64,000 nt of DNA from Periweissella beninensis. Its GTDB lineage: Bacteria; Bacillota; Bacilli; Lactobacillales; Lactobacillaceae. Below, piece by piece: positions 27,351 to 36,527 of this stretch (position 1 is the first letter of the stretch; each line of letters opens with the position of its first letter). The notes under the pieces are model-generated. The model was not told the origin of the DNA. It saw nothing but the letters and a program-made list of their open reading frames with translations, and ran no database searches. The stretch covers positions 62,001-126,000 of the forward strand of contig NZ_JAFBDN010000004.1 of assembly GCF_016908275.1 (NCBI RefSeq). The letters run 5' to 3'. Made by a program: the position numbers and the translations under genes.

Positions 27351-29393
27351 TTATTCTTGCCAATTAGTTATCTCAGGTTGAACTACCGTAGTTAGGTCGT
27401 TAGTTTCAACACCACTTGGAATTGGCGTCGTTGTTTGACTTAATGTATTGGTAGTATCCAAAATTGAGTCGGCTTCTTCTAAAGTAAAGGCGACATTGTT
27501 CTCAATCCATTTCCGGCGGGGCTCCACCTTATCACCCATCAAGGTCGTTACGCGTTTTTCAGCTAACATGGTATCTTCTAGCTTAACCCGAATAAGTGTT
27601 CGCGTCTCGGGATTCATAGTCGTCTCCCACAGTTGGTCAGCATTCATTTCCCCTAACCCTTTAAATCGTTGAAGGGCATAACCACGGCCAAAGGTAGCTT
27701 CTTTTTGTGCTAATTGATCATTTGTCCAGGCATATTCAATCATTTGCTTTTTGCCGGCCCCTTTTTGTAATTTATAAAGTGGTGGTAAAGCAATATAGAC
27801 TCGCCCGGCTTCAATCATAGGTCGCATATATTTATAAAAGAATGTTAATAATAAGGTTTGGATATGCGCCCCGTCATCATCGGCATCGGTCATAATTATA
27901 ATTTTGTCGTAATTAGCATCCTCAAGCTTAAAATCCGCACCAACTGAAGCACCAATCGTATAAATCATTGTCGCAATTTCTTCGTTTTTTAAAATATCCG
28001 CTAATTTAGCTTTTTCCGTATTCAAAACTTTTCCCCGCAATGGCAGAATGGCTTGAAACTTACGATCACGCCCTTGTTTGGCTGAACCACCAGCGGAATC
28101 ACCTTCGACAAGGAAAAGTTCATTTCGTTTGGCATTTTTGGACTGTGCCGGGGTCAATTTACCAGATAGCAAGCGTTCTTGTTTACCACGCTTCTTACCA
28201 TTGCGACTCTCATCACGGGCTTTGCGGGCAGCCTCACGGGCTTCACGCGCTTTAATAGCTTTCCGGATTAATGTTTGCGCAAATTCGCCATTTTCCATTA
28301 AATAGAAACCTAATTGCTCATTAACAATGGTATCAACAATTGTCCGAGCTTCAGGCGTACCTAATTTATCTTTAGTTTGTCCTTCAAATTGTAATAATTC
28401 CTCAGGCACCCGTAAAGAAATGACTGTTGATAATCCTTCACGGACATCAGCACCTTCTAAGTTCTTATCTTTTTCTTTTAATAAACTAACTTTGCGGGCA
28501 TACTCATTAAACGCCTTGGTCCAGGCTGATCTAAACCCAGCCTCATGGGTCCCCCCATCTGGTGTACGGACATTGTTAACAAATGATAATGTTGTTTCGG
28601 AATAACCATCATTATATTGTGCCGCAACTTCAACTTCCACGCCTTGGTTAAAACCATCAAAATACATAATATCACCAAGGGTTTCTTTATCTTCATTTAA
28701 ATAAGCGACAAACTCTTTAATTCCGGCTTGATAAAAGAATTCTTCATGTCGCTCTTGACCAACACGCTCATCTGTTAAAGTAATTTTGATATCTTTTAAT
28801 AAAAAGGCGGATTCACGCAACCGTTGCGCCAAAGTATTAAAACTATACACAGTGGTCGAAAAGATTTTCGGATCAGGTTTGAAGGTTACGGTGGTTCCAG
28901 AATGTTTTTTGGTCGCACCTAAACGTTCAAGTGTTCCGACGGGCTGGCCACCATTTTCAAAGATTTCTTGATACGCATAACCATCCCTAACAATTGTGAC
29001 GGTTAAGCTCGCACTCAAGGCATTTACAACTGATGACCCAACACCATGTAAACCACCTGATGTTTTATAGCCACCTTGACCAAATTTTCCACCTGCATGT
29101 AGTACGGTTAAAATTACTTCTGGGGTTGGTTTACCAGAGGCATGCATCCCCACTGGCATTCCCCGCCCATGATCAACGACTGTAATCGCGTTATCTTGAT
29201 GAATTACTACGGCAATTTCATCGCCATAACCAGCTAACGCTTCATCAACAGCATTATCAACAATTTCATATACCAAGTGATGTAATCCACGCCCATCGGT
29301 TGAACCGATATACATCCCTGGTCGTTTACGGACTGCTTCAAGTCCTTCAAGGACTGTAATGGAATCATCTGAGTATTCCGGTTTTTGCGCCAT
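27351..29393 (-). CDS. parE: DNA topoisomerase IV subunit B
   Basis: The protein is 680 residues. The GHKL ATPase domain shows EIVDNAVDEALAG, VVDHGRGMPVG and GGLHGVGSSVVNAL. The Toprim domain has LFLVEGDSAGGSAKQGRDR near 425, ILPLRGKVLN and MTDADDDGAHI. It supplies ATP-driven strand passage for the ParC2ParE2 enzyme. The ATG is preceded by AGAAGGAA. A -10-like TATAAT on the minus strand (29452-29457) about 60 bases upstream may be its promoter, with a weak -35. C-terminal tail is long and variable. Confidence 0.97.
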   Translation of the reverse strand: MAQKPEYSDDSITVLEGLEAVRKRPGMYIGSTDGRGLHHLVYEIVDNAVDEALAGYGDEIAVVIHQDNAITVVDHGRGMPVGMHASGKPTPEVILTVLHAGGKFGQGGYKTSGGLHGVGSSVVNALSASLTVTIVRDGYAYQEIFENGGQPVGTLERLGATKKHSGTTVTFKPDPKIFSTTVYSFNTLAQRLRESAFLLKDIKITLTDERVGQERHEEFFYQAGIKEFVAYLNEDKETLGDIMYFDGFNQGVEVEVAAQYNDGYSETTLSFVNNVRTPDGGTHEAGFRSAWTKAFNEYARKVSLLKEKDKNLEGADVREGLSTVISLRVPEELLQFEGQTKDKLGTPEARTIVDTIVNEQLGFYLMENGEFAQTLIRKAIKAREAREAARKARDESRNGKKRGKQERLLSGKLTPAQSKNAKRNELFLVEGDSAGGSAKQGRDRKFQAILPLRGKVLNTEKAKLADILKNEEIATMIYTIGASVGADFKLEDANYDKIIIMTDADDDGAHIQTLLLTFFYKYMRPMIEAGRVYIALPPLYKLQKGAGKKQMIEYAWTNDQLAQKEATFGRGYALQRFKGLGEMNADQLWETTMNPETRTLIRVKLEDTMLAEKRVTTLMGDKVEPRRKWIENNVAFTLEEADSILDTTNTLSQTTTPIPSGVETNDLTTVVQPEITNWQE

Positions 29394-29842
29394 ATTACTG
29401 ATTCCTTCTTTCGTTTATTAAATTTTATTAATCGCATTTGTTAATGCTACAATTATATGCATAAGGATTGCATTATTAAGTTAATGGCAATTTAAAATTG
29501 CACCTCTTTTAGCTTACACGCTTTTAATCAGGTCGTAAAGTCTGTTAATATCATGTTTTAAGACCATGATAGCCCAAACTGTACACTTTAACTTAAAGAT
29601 TATACTATAAGTTACTTAAATATGGACAACAAACTTAACTTTGCAATCAAAAATTAATTACTAACACCCTCCATAATACGATTTTGTACTAGAAAACCCC
29701 CTCGCTTGGTACTTACCAATGCAAGGGGGTTGTTAAAAGGTATTAGTTACAACACTATTTTGATAAAAACAGCTTAAGCAAACTCTAGATAATAATAGGC
29801 TGCTACTACCTTAATTGATTAGTGACGGTACAGTAACGTAGC
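29394..29842. other. Intergenic region between rpoD and parE
   Basis: About 450 bases carry the likely parE promoter near its right side, the hairpin at 29693-29732 and otherwise no coding frame or RNA gene that I recognise. Confidence 0.5.
29693..29735 (-). terminator. Terminator downstream of rpoD
   Basis: AACCCCCT with AAGGGGGTT, and TTGGTA with TACCAA inside, form an extended hairpin, followed on the minus strand by TTTTCT. It lies about 110 bases after rpoD. Confidence 0.75.
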
Positions 29843-30961
29843 TTAGTCTAGAAAATCTTTTAGTTGTTTTGAACGTGAAGGATGCCGTAACTTTCTAAGC
29901 GCCTTGGCTTCAATTTGCCGAATCCGCTCACGCGTTACCCCAAAGACTTTACCAACTTCTTCTAAAGTTCTCGTGCGTCCATCCTCCAAGCCAAACCGTA
30001 GGCGTAAAACATTTTCTTCTCGATCAGTTAAGGTATCTAGGACGTTTTCAAGCTGTTCTTTTAACATTTGATAAGCCGCTGAATCCGCAGGGGATGTTGC
30101 ATCTTGATCTTCAATGAAATCACCCAGATGTGAATCATCTTCTTCACCAATTGGTGTTTCTAACGAAACTGGTTCTTGTGCAATCTTTAAAATCTCACGT
30201 ACTTTTTCAGTTGGCATGTCCATTTCAGCCCCAATTTCTTCAGGGGTTGGTTCCCGGCCTAAGTCTTGTAGCAATTGGCGTTGAATTCTAATTAATTTAT
30301 TAATTGTTTCCACCATGTGTACGGGAATCCGAATAGTTCTGGCTTGATCGGCAATGGCTCGCGTAATTGCTTGGCGAATCCACCACGTAGCATAAGTTGA
30401 AAATTTAAATCCTTTACGGTAATCAAATTTTTCAACTGCTTTCATCAAGCCCATGTTTCCTTCTTGAATTAAATCAAGAAACTGCATGCCACGGCCAACA
30501 TAGCGTTTCGCAATAGAAACAACTAACCGTAAGTTTGCTTCAGCTAACTCTTGTTTAGCCTCTTCATCGCCTTCTTCAATTCGTAAAGCTAAAGCGACTT
30601 CTTGTTCACCAGTTAATAGTGAAACACGGCCAATTTCTTTCAAATACATGCGGACCGGATCATTAATTTTAACACCACTCGGTGCTGTATCAGCTGCAGC
30701 TAGTTCTTTTTTAGTAGGGGTATTTTTTTTAGCTGTCAACGCATGCTCGGATGGATTACCATTTTCATCAACGATTGAAATACCAGCATCTTCAACCCGT
30801 TCAATCAATTTATCAATTTGATCCGCATCCAAATTGTACTTTTGTGCAATGCGACTTTCTAATTCATCATAATTAATTTCTTTTTTTGCGCGATAATCTT
30901 TAATTAAACCATTAACGTCCTTTAAAAACGTTTTTTTATCAAACTCTTGTGCTTCAGCCAT
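29843..30961 (-). CDS. rpoD: RNA polymerase primary sigma factor SigA/RpoD
   Basis: The protein is 372 residues, the short Firmicutes form. Region 1.1 lies at the N terminus; region 1.2/2 has [17 protein letters not shown] near 103, [25 protein letters not shown] (2.1-2.2), [13 protein letters not shown] (2.3-2.4); region 4.2 has [20 protein letters not shown] at the C terminus. It directs RNA polymerase to housekeeping promoters. It follows dnaG by 18 bases with AGAAGGAG upstream, the classical macromolecular synthesis operon without rpsU here. Confidence 0.98.
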   Translation of the reverse strand: MAEAQEFDKKTFLKDVNGLIKDYRAKKEINYDELESRIAQKYNLDADQIDKLIERVEDAGISIVDENGNPSEHALTAKKNTPTKKELAAADTAPSGVKINDPVRMYLKEIGRVSLLTGEQEVALALRIEEGDEEAKQELAEANLRLVVSIAKRYVGRGMQFLDLIQEGNMGLMKAVEKFDYRKGFKFSTYATWWIRQAITRAIADQARTIRIPVHMVETINKLIRIQRQLLQDLGREPTPEEIGAEMDMPTEKVREILKIAQEPVSLETPIGEEDDSHLGDFIEDQDATSPADSAAYQMLKEQLENVLDTLTDREENVLRLRFGLEDGRTRTLEEVGKVFGVTRERIRQIEAKALRKLRHPSRSKQLKDFLD

Positions 30962-30979
30962 TTATAGTCTCCTTCTCTT

Positions 30980-32815
30980 CTACTGACGACTTGCTTGCTG
31001 CTCTCTTAGTAATGAAATATATTGGTTAGTCAGTTGTAACAACAATTCGTTATTACCTAACTGTTTAGCCTCGTTAATATCGGCAACTGTTGTAGCAATT
31101 TGAGTTGCCAAGGGTATTTCTTTAGTAATAATCTGAATTAATTCCGGCACAATTGATAATTGAGGGGCTGAAATTAACGGATCATTTTCTAGTTCACTCA
31201 TTTTACTAATCAGATTAGGATCTTGAATAAAATCTAGAAATGCTCCTAAGTCAAAGGTTTGATACATTGTTTTATAACCTTGAGCCATTAAAAATAAGGT
31301 TTCATATTCAACTTGACTAAAGTGAAAATCATCAAGCGCTGTCACATTTTGCCACACTAAAGGATCATGAATCATCCATAACAGCAACGTACGTTGGGCC
31401 CGTTCAATGCGTGAATAACTTTTAAGGGGCGGCGCTTGGATTAATTGCTTATTTTTGGTTACTGACAAGGGGTTAGCATGTCCTCGCTGGTCATTTTGTG
31501 GTTCTTGTTCAAAATGGCTGAGCTGTTGCTCTAACGTAGTTGCTTTAATTGCAAATTCAGTTGCTAATTCATTGACTTGAATTTGCCGTTCTATTTGATT
31601 AGGGCTTTGGGCAATAACTTTTAAAATGGCTTCAATATACGCGAGTTTTTCCGCTTCATTAGCTAAATTATAATTATTACGTAAATACTTACGCATGAAA
31701 GTTAATGGTGTTTCAAGCGAATGCTGCAAAGCATTTTGTAAAGCAGTTGCTCCATATTTTTTCAAGTATTCATCAGGATCTAATTTTTCAGCTAACCGCA
31801 CAACCTTAATCGCGAGCTTATTACTATGTGCCTGTACTAATTTAATGGCACGAGCTGTTGCTTTTTGGCCAGCTTCATCATCATCATAGGCAATAATTAG
31901 TGTTTCTGCAAAGCGCGTTAAAATGCCAACTTGTTCTGGTGTTAACGATGTTCCCATGGAAGCAACACCATTAGGAAGACCAGTAGTATATGCTGCTAAA
32001 ACATCCATATAACCTTCAAATAAAAAAACCGTTTTGCTTTTACGAATCATTTGCTTGGCTAAGTCCAGATTAAAGAGTTCTCGACTTTTTTTGAAAATCG
32101 CACTTTCCGGTGAATTAATATACTTTGGGCTATCATCATTAGCCATCCGCCGGCCAGAGAAAGCAACTACTTGACCTGCCATATTACGAATGGGAAATAA
32201 TACTCGATTGGTAAAGCGATCATGTAATTGCCCTTCATCATCCTCAATAAACAAAGCACTATCGCGTAGTACAGTATATTCAATCCCTTTTTCTTGAAAA
32301 TACGGTAATAATAATTCATTTGTGGGTGCATAACCTAAGTTAAAAGTATCAATTAAATCGCGACCAAGCCCACGTCCCGTTAAATAATTCAAAGCGGCAT
32401 CCCCGGCTTGCGTATTAACTAACATATGGTGGTATAACTTAGCTGCTTGCTGATATAAATCATAAATGGCGGCTTCTTTCCCCTTAGGTTTAGGAGCTTG
32501 CTCATTTTTTAAATATTGCTCATCAATCGGAATATTTTGTTGCTCGGCGATTTTTATGACGGCTTCGGGAAAACTGATATTTAAGATGTCAATTAGAAAT
32601 TGAAAAACATTCCCTCCACGCCCACACGAGAAACAATGAAAAATCTGTTTTTCTTCATTAACCGAAAATGAGGCTGTCCGTTCTTCATGCCAAGGACATT
32701 TACCAAAATAATTCCGCCCTTGTTTATGCAATTGCACATATTCACTCACGATGTCCGTAATATTGACACTATTGCGGACATCGCTGATAACCTCATCAGG
32801 AATGCGTTTGGCCAC
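30980..32815 (-). CDS. dnaG: DNA primase
   Basis: The protein is 611 residues from the chosen GTG. The N-terminal CHC2 zinc finger reads FGKCPWHEERTASFSV and HCFSCGRGGNV; the Toprim region has VFLFEGYMDVLAAY and IIAYDDDEAGQKA; a helicase-binding domain follows. It makes RNA primers at the replication fork. I prefer the GTG at 32815 (VAKRIPDEVI, the usual DnaG beginning), which has GTTGGTGAG just before it; an in-frame ATG at 32836 lacks a good ribosome binding site. A strong promoter and a terminator-like leader hairpin lie upstream. Confidence 0.95.
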   Translation of the reverse strand: MAKRIPDEVISDVRNSVNITDIVSEYVQLHKQGRNYFGKCPWHEERTASFSVNEEKQIFHCFSCGRGGNVFQFLIDILNISFPEAVIKIAEQQNIPIDEQYLKNEQAPKPKGKEAAIYDLYQQAAKLYHHMLVNTQAGDAALNYLTGRGLGRDLIDTFNLGYAPTNELLLPYFQEKGIEYTVLRDSALFIEDDEGQLHDRFTNRVLFPIRNMAGQVVAFSGRRMANDDSPKYINSPESAIFKKSRELFNLDLAKQMIRKSKTVFLFEGYMDVLAAYTTGLPNGVASMGTSLTPEQVGILTRFAETLIIAYDDDEAGQKATARAIKLVQAHSNKLAIKVVRLAEKLDPDEYLKKYGATALQNALQHSLETPLTFMRKYLRNNYNLANEAEKLAYIEAILKVIAQSPNQIERQIQVNELATEFAIKATTLEQQLSHFEQEPQNDQRGHANPLSVTKNKQLIQAPPLKSYSRIERAQRTLLLWMIHDPLVWQNVTALDDFHFSQVEYETLFLMAQGYKTMYQTFDLGAFLDFIQDPNLISKMSELENDPLISAPQLSIVPELIQIITKEIPLATQIATTVADINEAKQLGNNELLLQLTNQYISLLREQQASRQ

Positions 32816-32843
32816 AAAACTCACCAACTTTCTCATAAGCCTA

Positions 32844-32872
32844 GAAAAGTCGCACTCAAATTGAGCGCGACT
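32844..32872 (-). terminator. Terminator-like hairpin in the dnaG–rpoD leader
   Basis: On the minus strand AGTCGCGCTCAA and TTGAGTGCGACT form a near-perfect stem (32848-32872) followed by TTTTCT. It sits between the -10 box (32900-32905) and the dnaG start, so it is inside the leader of the operon. It could attenuate transcription or stabilise the message. Confidence 0.65.
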
Positions 32873-32899
32873 ATAACGATTGATTTTTAATACAATTCT

Positions 32900-32938
32900 A
32901 TGATATATAATTATTTATGTTTTGTCAACCCCTTGACA
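32900..32938 (-). promoter_or_regulatory. Promoter of dnaG–rpoD with palindromic -35 box
   Basis: On the minus strand the -35 is TTGACA (plus 32923-32928), the spacer 17 bases and the -10 TATCAT (plus 32900-32905). The -35 is one arm of a perfect palindrome TGTCAA-CCCC-TTGACA (32923-32938), so a second TTGACA faces right on the plus strand. Confidence 0.8.
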
Positions 32939-33093
32939 GAATTAATAAAGTAGATTATTTATACATTTTGCATAATACATTTAATTTTCTAAAAAATATT
33001 ATGTAAACTAAACGAAGGGTATTGCACAACTCTCAGTTAAAAAATTAATAACATTAGGCATAAATATCTTAACATTACTTCTTCATTTAACAT

Positions 33094-33129
33094 AAAAAAA
33101 GAAATCAAGGGCACACAACCCTCAACTTC
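33094..33129 (-). terminator. Terminator of the GlsB-like gene
   Basis: On the minus strand AGAAGTTGAGGG pairs (with wobbles) with CCCTTGATTTCT and is followed by seven T, 40 bases after the gene. The 32939-33093 stretch shows no further gene. Confidence 0.75.
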
Positions 33130-33167
33130 TTTCTTGTATACTTATGTTTTTACCCTAAAAGTGATAT

Positions 33168-33413
33168 TTAGTGACTACGGCTAACCACCCATGAAACAAC
33201 AACAACTAAAATAACTGCTCCAATAATTGATGGTATTAAAGCCATTCCTGCAAGATGTGGGCCCCAACTACCTAAAAGGGCTTCCCCAAGCCAAGAACCA
33301 ACTAAACCAGCCACAATATTACTAATCCAGCCCATTGCGGCCCCTTTACTTGTAATCGCGCCGGCAATCGCTCCAATAATAGCACCTACAATTAATGACC
33401 ATATTAATCCCAT
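33168..33413 (-). CDS. GlsB/YeaQ/YmgE family stress membrane protein
   Basis: This 81-residue, glycine-rich protein has three hydrophobic segments: GLIWSLIVGAIIGAIAGAI at the N terminus, WISNIVAGLVGSWLGEALLG in the middle and a final segment ending VVVVSWVVSRSH. This is the transglycosylase-associated/GlsB pattern. Such proteins are linked to general stress in Gram-positives, with unknown biochemistry. It is a single gene with its own terminator. Confidence 0.9.
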   Translation of the reverse strand: MGLIWSLIVGAIIGAIAGAITSKGAAMGWISNIVAGLVGSWLGEALLGSWGPHLAGMALIPSIIGAVILVVVVSWVVSRSH

Positions 33414-33533
33414 GATATATTCCCCCTTAAGATTTATATTAGATAAAGCCTATATATAAGCTTTATATCATAATACCACATTAATATAAGAATTACCGTG
33501 ATTAAGCTCATGTTTTTTAACGTATTAGCTAAA

Positions 33534-33558
33534 AAATTATGGTAACGTTGCCATAATG
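33534..33558 (-). terminator. Terminator of recO
   Basis: On the minus strand ATTATGGCAACG / TTACCATAAT forms a near-perfect hairpin followed by TTTTTT, 25 bases after recO. Confidence 0.8.
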
Positions 33559-33582
33559 GCACGAATTAAGCGCAAAAGACGT

Positions 33583-34383
33583 TTAATTATCTTGTAGATG
33601 CCGTCTTTTAGCAATTAGTGTTTGACTAGCTTGTTGCCATGAGTCCATTTGATCAATAAACGATTTAGCTTTCAATTGGATACCGACAGCATTCGTATAA
33701 CGTTCATCAATAAACCGTTGTAGTTCATCTTTAGTACCTTGTTTCATCGTGATGGAATTTATACGGGTTAAATCTAAGGTCTGAAAGTGTTGTAAGTAAT
33801 AAACAGCTCGGGGGCTTAAGTGCAACCGGTGTTCATCTAAAGCCCAATGATTTTGGCAAAGCATCCCATTATGGCGTGGCGAGAAATCCATTGTTATTTG
33901 CGTTTGTTGACAGCTAACACACGCACTTAAGCTAGGCTTGACCCCAAACGGTTCTAACATTTGAATGGCAATAATCTGTGCAATTACTTGCGGATCAATA
34001 CCCGCATTGAGTTTACCTAAGACTACTTTTAGCTGGTTATACCATTTTGGAATACTAATACGATCTTCATACGCTGCATCTAGCAGACTCATAATGTAAG
34101 TTGTATACGCATTGAGCTTAATATCTGCCAAAAGTTGCGGATAATTAGTCACATTGCGCGCAGTATTAATAAACGATAAACCCGTTAAGTTTAGTTTACC
34201 CTCATAAGTTGCCGTGGTAAAAGGTAATAAGGCACTCGCTAGTGGGAAATTAGTTTGCCGCGCCCGTTTTAAAAAAAACATTCGTTTACCGGCATGTTCT
34301 GTTAAAACTTTGACTAATAAATCTTGTTCACGGTAATTCTGCCGATACATAATAATGCCATTAAAATGTTGGTCTTGTACCAT
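33583..34383 (-). CDS. recO: DNA repair protein RecO
   Basis: The protein is 266 residues. The N-terminal OB fold begins FNGIIMYRQNYREQDLLVKVLTEH; the helical domain has the PxxxLLPF-type LASALLPFTTATYEGKLNL, and a Cys cluster CVSC with a second, partial set (CQNH) matches the zinc site. RecO loads RecA with RecR in recombinational repair. The ATG at 34383 has AAAGGA upstream. It is the last gene after accB and EIIA rather than in the usual era–recO neighbourhood. Confidence 0.93.
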   Translation of the reverse strand: MVQDQHFNGIIMYRQNYREQDLLVKVLTEHAGKRMFFLKRARQTNFPLASALLPFTTATYEGKLNLTGLSFINTARNVTNYPQLLADIKLNAYTTYIMSLLDAAYEDRISIPKWYNQLKVVLGKLNAGIDPQVIAQIIAIQMLEPFGVKPSLSACVSCQQTQITMDFSPRHNGMLCQNHWALDEHRLHLSPRAVYYLQHFQTLDLTRINSITMKQGTKDELQRFIDERYTNAVGIQLKAKSFIDQMDSWQQASQTLIAKRRHLQDN

Positions 34384-34405
34384 CAAAAAATCCTTTCCTC
34401 ACAAC

Positions 34406-34858
34406 TTAATCAATTGGCTGAATGGTCATTAAAGGTTGATCATATTCCACAATTTCTTCATTTTTAACTAAGATACTTGTTACAGTACCGGTTACCGTAC
34501 TTGGAATTTCAGTCATCATTTTCATTGCCTCAATAATGGCAAGTGGCTCACCAACTGCCACATGATCACCAACTTGCTTGTAAACAGGTTGATCATCTCC
34601 TGGTTGTAAATAAACTGTTCCTACGAGTGGTGATTTAATTGTTAGTTGTGAATTGTTTTTATTATCTGTCATTGCCGCAGCCACTGGTATTAACGGACTC
34701 GCCTCATCAGAGGAAGTTGTTGTTACACTGGGTGTGTGACTATGTCTATTGATTTGTTTACTGAAATAAATTTTTTCCGTGCCATCTGATAAATCTAACT
34801 CTTGTAAGGAACTTGCGTCAAATTGCGTTAATAAATTTTGAATGTCTTTTAAGTTCAT
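34406..34858 (-). CDS. accB: Biotin carboxyl carrier protein of acetyl-CoA carboxylase
   Basis: The protein is 150 residues. An N-terminal helix-rich segment is joined by a Ser/Thr/Ala-rich linker (about 40-70) to a biotinyl domain with SPLVGTVYLQPGDDQPVYKQ and the biotinylation motif EAMKM (lysine near 113). It carries carboxyl-biotin for fatty acid synthesis. accB is normally inside the fab cluster with accC and accD; here it stands between an EIIA gene and recO with 22-27 base gaps, as if in one transcript. Two adjacent ATG codons are possible; the second has the better spacing to AGGAG. Confidence 0.92.
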   Translation of the reverse strand: MNLKDIQNLLTQFDASSLQELDLSDGTEKIYFSKQINRHSHTPSVTTTSSDEASPLIPVAAAMTDNKNNSQLTIKSPLVGTVYLQPGDDQPVYKQVGDHVAVGEPLAIIEAMKMMTEIPSTVTGTVTSILVKNEEIVEYDQPLMTIQPID

Positions 34859-34885
34859 CATGTTCTCCTGAATTATTAAGTTAAC

Positions 34886-35347
34886 TTAAAAAGTTAAAAT
34901 ATTGCCTAATAAATCACCAACTTCATGATCAGCTAGCGAAATAAATTGTAATTGTAAGCGTGCTTGATTGGTATTAACTAAGGCAACCTCACAAAAAAGA
35001 TCTGTTAATTGTTCCATCTTCGTATCTGGCCACGCCACTGATGCTAACGTTACCCCAGCTTCAAGCTTAGTTGCATTATAAATACCAAAAAATTCAACAG
35101 GCATAATTGGTAATTGCTCCAATCCCACACCAATGTGTAATAACCATTGGCCTCCGTCAGCTGTTTCAATGTGGAGATTGTGATCATTGATTTGGGTATA
35201 GTAGCCGTCAAATGGCGCTTGTAGTTCTGTTCCTGTGGCAAAAACAACTAACCCATCCCCTAAGACGCCGCTGTTAAACAAATCTACTTGTGAATTAGCC
35301 AATGATTCAATTTTACCCGTTATTGGCATTGATAAAGATAATTGCAT
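34886..35347 (-). CDS. PTS glucose-type EIIA protein, free-standing
   Basis: At 153 residues this is the size of EIIA-Glc. The residues His56 (DHNLHIETADGG) and His71 (LLHIGVGLEQL) have the 15-residue spacing of the active-site pair His75/His90 of the E. coli protein; His71 would carry the phosphate. It takes phosphate from HPr and gives it to an EIIB, which is not encoded here. It is free-standing and immediately upstream of accB; its partner permease or a regulatory role cannot be inferred. Confidence 0.88.
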   Translation of the reverse strand: MQLSLSMPITGKIESLANSQVDLFNSGVLGDGLVVFATGTELQAPFDGYYTQINDHNLHIETADGGQWLLHIGVGLEQLPIMPVEFFGIYNATKLEAGVTLASVAWPDTKMEQLTDLFCEVALVNTNQARLQLQFISLADHEVGDLLGNILTF

Positions 35348-35389
35348 GGTATTCCCCCATTAAATATATTAAGTATATTATACCGACTA

Positions 35390-36298
35390 TTACTCATTTC
35401 CAAAATAGTGAGTTTGAAATTGAACTAGTTCAGCATTGGCAATGACATCCGCTAACTCTTTAGTAACTGCTTTAGTGATTATGTGATTAGCAACTGAATC
35501 ACTTAAATATTGATATTCTAATTAAAAACCTTGCACATATGCTTCATTTAAAGTATCACTATTAATCATATTTTGCTGATTAGTTTGTAATTGAACTAAT
35601 TTATGCCAACGAGTTAGATAAGAAACTTTAAGGGCATTTACTTCTGCTAAATTATTTTCAGTGGTCTGACTAGCTAGATAGTTTTCAGTGGTCGTTTTAA
35701 TTATTACTTGCATAGTTTTTAAACCTTGAGTTTGGGAAATGTGTTTTAGCTCATTTCGCTTATGCTTGAAAATATGCCAATGTTGTAATTGCCGCTTAAT
35801 CCGCCACCAAGTATGGCTTTAATCATGCCGAATTGTACGATTAACTAGGGGCTCAATATTAGCTGGTAAGCGACCATCATCAAGGGCTTGTTCTAACGCA
35901 TGCAGATTCGCATTATTAATGCCTTGTAATAAACTTTTAATGACCTTACGATTGCCGGCAATAATAAGCTTAGCATAATAACCATTGCTGCAATAAATAA
36001 AATCTCGATACGATATGGGAGCGGCTGCTTATTTATGGTTAATGGTAGTGAAAAGGCCATTGTAAGTGTGATTGTCCCATGAAATCCGCCCAAAGCAAAT
36101 ATCAATGAATCGAGGCGATGTTTAGCACGAGGCCAGTGTTGATCGGCTAAATTAAAGCGAACAAAAAAGTACCGTAGCGCAAACATAAACATAATAGTAT
36201 AAATTAAAACGGTATTTTTGGTACCAACCGACCAAGCAAGTCAGCATCCAATGCACCGACCATAATTAAAATAACAACAAAAAAACTAGACATTCATT
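35390..36298 (-). pseudogene. Na+/H+ antiporter (CPA1/NhaP-like) remnant
   Basis: Minus-strand pieces in different frames add up to the C-terminal half of a cation:proton antiporter. From about 36290 the sequence reads FFVVILIMVGALDADLL and then a stop. In another frame come YFFVRFNLADQHWPRAKHRL and the family motif GGFHGTITLTMAFSLPL (36192 to 35893). A third segment has a stop after VNRTIRHD, and a last one (35713-35522) stops after YVQGF and continues to 35390. The N-terminal membrane half is missing. Several stops and frameshifts make it clearly non-functional. Confidence 0.88.
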
Positions 36299-36422
36299 TC
36301 TCTCCCTTGCTTAAGCTTCTTATATTATAACAAGTAATATCATTGTATTTGATATTTAATCTCCCTGCAAAACATGCGTGCTAAAAGCTTGACAACCCTT
36401 AAAACTGTGAACCAATAATAAA

Positions 36423-36457
36423 AAGGACTGAATTTATAAAAACTCGGCCCTTGTTAT
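36423..36457 (-). terminator. Terminator of topA
   Basis: On the minus strand AAGGGCCGAGTTT pairs with AAATTCAGTCCTT at 12 of 13 positions (wobbles included), followed by TTTTATT. Confidence 0.7.
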
Positions 36458-36527
36458 TATATTGCATATTCATACTTATTACTTTGATACTTATTTTAGT
36501 ACTAAGCGTTTAATAAGTTAATTTTCA

